The notes below the pieces were generated by a model. It worked only from the letters and a program-made list of their open reading frames with translations. It did not search any database and was not told the DNA's origin. Source: Roseovarius sp. (lineage in GTDB: Bacteria > Pseudomonadota > Alphaproteobacteria > Rhodobacterales > Rhodobacteraceae). Taken from it: 64,000 nt of DNA. Numbering within the stretch: position 1 is the first letter of the stretch; every line of letters starts with the position of its first letter. The stretch is taken from the NCBI RefSeq assembly GCF_030373445.1, contig NZ_JAUCYU010000003.1:372001-436000 (forward strand), in the 5' to 3' direction. The position numbers were made by a program, and so were the translations under genes. Shown here piece after piece: positions 59,973-64,000 of this stretch.

Positions 59973-60713
59973 ATGCGATGGCTTCTGCTGATACTGGCTC
60001 TTTCGCTGGCGCCCTTCAAGGCAGCGGCGCAGGACGGGCCGGTCCGCCTCCATGCCCCGGCAGCCCTCGTCGACACCGGCCTCTTCGACTACATCCTGCC
60101 CCGCTTCACCCTCAAGCACCGGGTCCGCGTGGCCCTCGTCGATACCCCCGCCGACGCGCATATCACCCTCGGCCCCGAAGGCCGCCCGCTCTTCAACGGC
60201 CCCGCGCAACCCTGGGCCATGGACATCCGCGACCCCGATCACCCCGGCACGGCCACCCTTACCGACTGGCTGACGGGCGAGATCGGCCGCAACACCATCC
60301 TCGCCTACGCCCCCGACGGCGACGCCCTCTTCTCCGAGGCCGACACCATCGAACCCGAAACCGCCCCCGCCGACCTCTCGGGCGACCCCGCGCTCGGCCT
60401 GCGCATCTCGAAAGCCAAATGCACCCGCTGCCACGCCGTCGACGACAGCACCCGCATGGCCGGCATCGGCTCCACCCCGTCCTTCGCCGTGTTGCGCAGC
60501 CTGCCCGACTGGGAACAGCGCTTCGCCGCCTTCTACGTCCTCAACCCCCACCCCAGCTTCACCCAGATCGCCGAGGTCACGCCCCCCTTCGACGACCTGA
60601 ACCCAAGCCCCATCGTGCCCATGGAAATGACCCTCGACGAGGTCGACGCCGTGCTCGCCTACGTGGCCGCGATGGACGCGGCCGACCTTGGCGCCCCCCT
60701 GCAACATCAGTGA
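59973..60713 (+). CDS. Secreted c-type cytochrome with degenerate tungstate/molybdate-binding-like N-terminal domain
   Basis: Signal peptide MRWLLLILALSLAPFKAAAQ; ALVDTGLFDYILPRFTLKHRVRVALV resembles TupA-type SBP; KCTRCHAV heme motif and PIVPMEM distal Met candidate. Confidence 0.75.
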   Translation: MRWLLLILALSLAPFKAAAQDGPVRLHAPAALVDTGLFDYILPRFTLKHRVRVALVDTPADAHITLGPEGRPLFNGPAQPWAMDIRDPDHPGTATLTDWLTGEIGRNTILAYAPDGDALFSEADTIEPETAPADLSGDPALGLRISKAKCTRCHAVDDSTRMAGIGSTPSFAVLRSLPDWEQRFAAFYVLNPHPSFTQIAEVTPPFDDLNPSPIVPMEMTLDEVDAVLAYVAAMDAADLGAPLQHQ

Positions 60714-62650
60714 TCCCGCCGCTTCGACAGGTAATCCTCCGTCGTGCGCACCTTGGGCCGCTCGCCCGCCGCAAACGGGTTGTCCTCGGAATGGAACTGC
60801 GCGTTCACCCGGCAATCGTCGCACATCTGGATCATCCGCAGCTTGTCGCCGCCGAACATCGAATGTCCCTCCAGCTTCGCCGTGATCCGCTCCACCGTGC
60901 TCTTGACGCCGAACAGCGCCCCGCACTCGATGCAGGCAAACGGCTCCTCCTCCTTCAGCACCCGCTGTCCCAGCGCCGCATCGGTCAGGTCCAGCCGCGG
61001 CTCGTATGAAATCGCATCCTCCGGACAGACATTCGCACACAGCCCGCATTGCAGGCACGCATCCTCCTGGAACCGAAGCTCCGGCCGGTCCGGGTTGTCC
61101 CCCAGCGCCCCCGAGGGGCAGAGCGACACGCAGGACAGGCACAGCGTGCAACTGTCGTCATCCACCACGACGGCCCCATACGGCGCCCCGTCGGGCAGCG
61201 CCAGAACCTCCGTCCCGGGGTGCAGCGCCTTCGCCGCCTGCCGCGTGATCTGCCGCCGTGTCCCCATGGGCCGCACCGGCGTCGCCACCGTGCCGGGCAC
61301 TTCCTCGCCATACAACGCATCGGCCATCACGTCCGGATCCGGCGTATCGATCACCGCAACCGCATCGCCACCAATCGCCCGCGCCAGCTCCACCTGCGCC
61401 CCGATCGCATCCATATCCGCGCCCTGCCCAACCAACAGCCGAACAGACGCAAACCCGGCGGCCAAGGCCGCCACCATCTCGGCATGGCCGAACGCCCCAA
61501 CCTTCGGCAGCTCCATCGGCACCACGTCCGCCGGCAACCCGCGCCCATGCCGCGCGGCAAGCCGGATCATCTCCGCCCCATGCGCATCATGCACCAGCAA
61601 GCGCGGCGCCTCGCCCCCCGCCTCCAGGTAAGCCTTCGCCAGCACCTGCACCCGCCGCATCACCATATCCACCGGCGGCGCGTCATAGGAAATCGCCCCC
61701 GACGGGCAGACCGCCGAACACGCCCCGCACCCGGCGCAGACCATCGGGTCCACCGTCACATGCTCGCCGGCCGGCAGGATCGCCCCGGTCGGGCACAGGT
61801 CCAGGCACCGCGTACATCCCGTCTGCTCCGCCCGCGAATGGGCACATAGCAGCGGCTCCATCTTCACATGCAGCACCTTCTCGAAGGTCCCCACCATGTG
61901 AGAGGCCGCCATCACCGCCGCCGACACCGACGGCCCATGCCCCGGATCGGCCCTGAGATACCCCTCGCGCTTCTCATGCGACGGGAAGAGCGGCAGCTCC
62001 CCCCGCAGATCCAGCAGGATATCGCATTCCGACCGCCCGCCATCCTTCGGCGCGCTCAACCCGAAGCCCCCGCGCCCGCCCGGCTCCACCATCCGCAGCG
62101 CGTCGATCACCACCTCGAACTGCCCCAGCGCCCCCTTGGCCTGCCGCAGCCGCCCGGTCACCACGTCATAGGCCCGCGTATCCGGTACCTCCGTCCCCTC
62201 GGGCAGCAACACCGTCACGCCCAGGTGATCCTGCAACTGCTCCGCCGCCGGCAACGCCACCTCCGGCGCCCCGACGATCAGGCACAAGCCTTCCGAAATC
62301 ACGTCCATCGTCTTCTCGCCCGCCGCCGGCAATTGCGCCTCGGCGATCAGGGCGGACATTTTGGGCACATTCGACGCGGGGTCATCGCTCCATCCGGCCC
62401 GGTCGCGCAGGTCCAGAACCGGGGGGGCTTCCACCCCCACCTCCTCGGCCAGCGCTTCGAACACCCGCGCCTCCTGCGTGCAGCAGAAAATCGTCTCGCC
62501 CTGCGCCATGGCCTCCGCCGCGCGGTCCAGCTGGGTGGTGCAAAGCGCCGAACAGGGGGTTTTCACCTCCAGCCCCGTCACCCGCGAAAGCGCCTCGGAA
62601 TCGATGCGCTGACTCCCCTCGCAATCACATGTTATCAATGACTTGGCCAT
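60707..62650 (-). CDS. Polyferredoxin, multi-[4Fe-4S] protein (formate dehydrogenase-associated type)
   Basis: CTRCLDLCPTGAI, CAGCGACSAVCPSGAI, CTLCLSCVSLCPSGAL, CLQCGLCANVCPEDAI plus C-terminal CIEC...CDDC. Confidence 0.88.
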   Translation of the reverse strand: MAKSLITCDCEGSQRIDSEALSRVTGLEVKTPCSALCTTQLDRAAEAMAQGETIFCCTQEARVFEALAEEVGVEAPPVLDLRDRAGWSDDPASNVPKMSALIAEAQLPAAGEKTMDVISEGLCLIVGAPEVALPAAEQLQDHLGVTVLLPEGTEVPDTRAYDVVTGRLRQAKGALGQFEVVIDALRMVEPGGRGGFGLSAPKDGGRSECDILLDLRGELPLFPSHEKREGYLRADPGHGPSVSAAVMAASHMVGTFEKVLHVKMEPLLCAHSRAEQTGCTRCLDLCPTGAILPAGEHVTVDPMVCAGCGACSAVCPSGAISYDAPPVDMVMRRVQVLAKAYLEAGGEAPRLLVHDAHGAEMIRLAARHGRGLPADVVPMELPKVGAFGHAEMVAALAAGFASVRLLVGQGADMDAIGAQVELARAIGGDAVAVIDTPDPDVMADALYGEEVPGTVATPVRPMGTRRQITRQAAKALHPGTEVLALPDGAPYGAVVVDDDSCTLCLSCVSLCPSGALGDNPDRPELRFQEDACLQCGLCANVCPEDAISYEPRLDLTDAALGQRVLKEEEPFACIECGALFGVKSTVERITAKLEGHSMFGGDKLRMIQMCDDCRVNAQFHSEDNPFAAGERPKVRTTEDYLSKRRDH

Positions 62651-62989
62651 GGTGTCCTCCCTGCGTTCACCGGCGCTTGCAGACGCCCTCCAAGCGTGCC
62701 CGCACCGGTTAGCTACACATGATTCGACCACGCTCACAACCGGTTTCGGACCACGCGATTCGCCACATGCCGCCCGCCCGACGGGGTGATTCGCACCCAG
62801 TCACGCCCCGAACCGCCCGATCCCGATTCCCGACCAAAAAACTCAATTTGGACAAAAAGTCGGCCCGGCCACACCCGACCCCCGCAACCCGGACAAAATG
62901 ACTTGATCGGGCAGTTTGCAGGCCACCCGGCGCAAAAACCCTTTCGCGTCAAAGCCCCGCTCGGCCATCCTGAACCAAGGGAGGACGAC

Positions 62990-63559
62990 GTGATCTACAA
63001 TCCGAACGCCTATCGATCGATGCCGGTGGGGGTGGTCATGCGCCGCGCCCCGGGGGTGACCCGGTGGGCGAAATGGCACTGGACGGCCGTCGCCGTCCTG
63101 CCCGGCGCCGGCCCCGCCGACTGGCGAGAGCTGCGGCGCGAGGGCGAGACCATCGAATACCACGCCGCCACGCCGACGCTCGAACTCCACGGCGCCGAGA
63201 CCGAGGCCTACCTTCACGGCATCAGCGCCGAGATCCCCAGCCTCTACGTCGTCATGCGCGAAACCGGCACGCCCGGCCCCGTCCCCTACGAGGTGCTGCT
63301 GATCACCGCCTCCCCCTACCAGGCCCAGGATTACACCGACAGCGGCGAGGAGCTGGTCGGCAAGATCCCCATGCCCCACGGCCTCGTCGCCTGGGTCCGC
63401 GACTTCGTCGAGGAACACCACCAGGACGAGGTCTTCGTCAAGCGCAAGCGCGACCGCAAGCGCATCGACGAGGTGCAGGACGGCATCGGCGACCCGCGCA
63501 TCGGCAAGCCGGGCGACGTCTACGCCTCCCCCGCCCTCAAGCGGAGGCGCGTGCAATGA
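62990..63559 (+). CDS. DUF3305 family protein (GTG start)
   Basis: MPVGVVMRRAPGVTRWAKWHWTAVAVLPGAGPADWRELRREGETIEYHAATPTLELHGAETEAYLHGI. Confidence 0.8.
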   Translation: MIYNPNAYRSMPVGVVMRRAPGVTRWAKWHWTAVAVLPGAGPADWRELRREGETIEYHAATPTLELHGAETEAYLHGISAEIPSLYVVMRETGTPGPVPYEVLLITASPYQAQDYTDSGEELVGKIPMPHGLVAWVRDFVEEHHQDEVFVKRKRDRKRIDEVQDGIGDPRIGKPGDVYASPALKRRRVQ

Positions 63560-64000
63560 CCGCATCCACCGGATTCTGGACCCGCCGCAAGGCCGCCGTC
63601 GCCGCCGAGGAACAGGCCGAGACCGCCGCCCGCGACGCGGCCGAGCGACAGGCCCACGAACAGGCCCTCGCCGAGCGCCCCGATGCCGAGCTTCTGGCCG
63701 AGGCCGGCATGCCCGAGCCCGAAACCCTCACCACCGCCGAGGAGGTGCAGGACTTCCTGAAAACCGCCCTGCCCCAGCGCCTCAAGGCCCGCGCCCTCCG
63801 CCGCCTCTGGCGGCTGAACCCGGTGCTGGCCAATCTCGACGGGCTGGTCGATTACGGCGAGGATTACACCGACGCCACCCGCGTCATCGAGAACATGCAA
63901 ACCGTCTACCAGGTCGGCAAGGGCATGTTCGACAAGTTCGCCGAGCCTGATCCGGAACCGGAGCCCGAGGAAGAGCCCCTGCTCGCCGAGGCAGAGGAAG
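63556..64000 (+). CDS. DUF3306 family protein (partial, runs off window)
   Basis: FWTRRKAAVAAEEQA...LPQRLKARALRRLWRLNPVLANLDGLVDYGEDYTDA; ATGA overlap with DUF3305 gene. Confidence 0.8.
   Translation, partial: MTASTGFWTRRKAAVAAEEQAETAARDAAERQAHEQALAERPDAELLAEAGMPEPETLTTAEEVQDFLKTALPQRLKARALRRLWRLNPVLANLDGLVDYGEDYTDATRVIENMQTVYQVGKGMFDKFAEPDPEPEPEEEPLLAEAEE

Overview
High-GC alphaproteobacterial chromosome segment with a Rhodobacteraceae/Roseobacter-like gene repertoire (inferred from content; no taxonomic search was run). It is almost entirely metabolic and transport genes. I saw no rRNA, tRNA, CRISPR or intact IS element.

Main blocks, left to right:
(1) Aconitase-like hydratase subunits plus a PEP-mutase/ICL-type lyase, an IclR regulator and a DctPQM TRAP transporter. 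Two matching 17-bp dyads link the two transcription units.
(2) A class II (degradative-type) HMG-CoA reductase divergent from a MocR regulator. These are followed by a CaiB CoA-transferase, an enoyl-CoA hydratase and a ribose-type ABC importer. One importer permease is fused to a strictosidine-synthase/SMP-30-like beta-propeller, and the next gene is a second propeller. Similar 26-bp GTGTAC dyads lie at both promoters.
(3) FMO, RidA, DUF1028, LysR and ArgE-like genes.
(4) A ~10-kb co-directional array: glycine/sarcosine/dimethylglycine N-methyltransferase fusion, metF, split metH, metK, ahcY and adenosine kinase. This is an apparently self-contained methyl cycle for de novo glycine betaine synthesis.
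(5) GntR regulator and a Dpp-like ABC transporter, followed by a long imperfect palindrome.
(6) TetR, a 4-hydroxybutyryl-CoA dehydratase/HpaB-like protein and an AidB-like acyl-CoA dehydrogenase.
(7) An RND pump, UspA and a TAXI-TRAP system.
(8) A formate-dehydrogenase-type accessory neighbourhood: Mrp, lipoate/biotin-ligase-like, DUF6505, DUF6494, histidine kinase, c-type cytochrome, polyferredoxin, DUF3305 and DUF3306.

All family calls are from reading the translations; no database search was possible.
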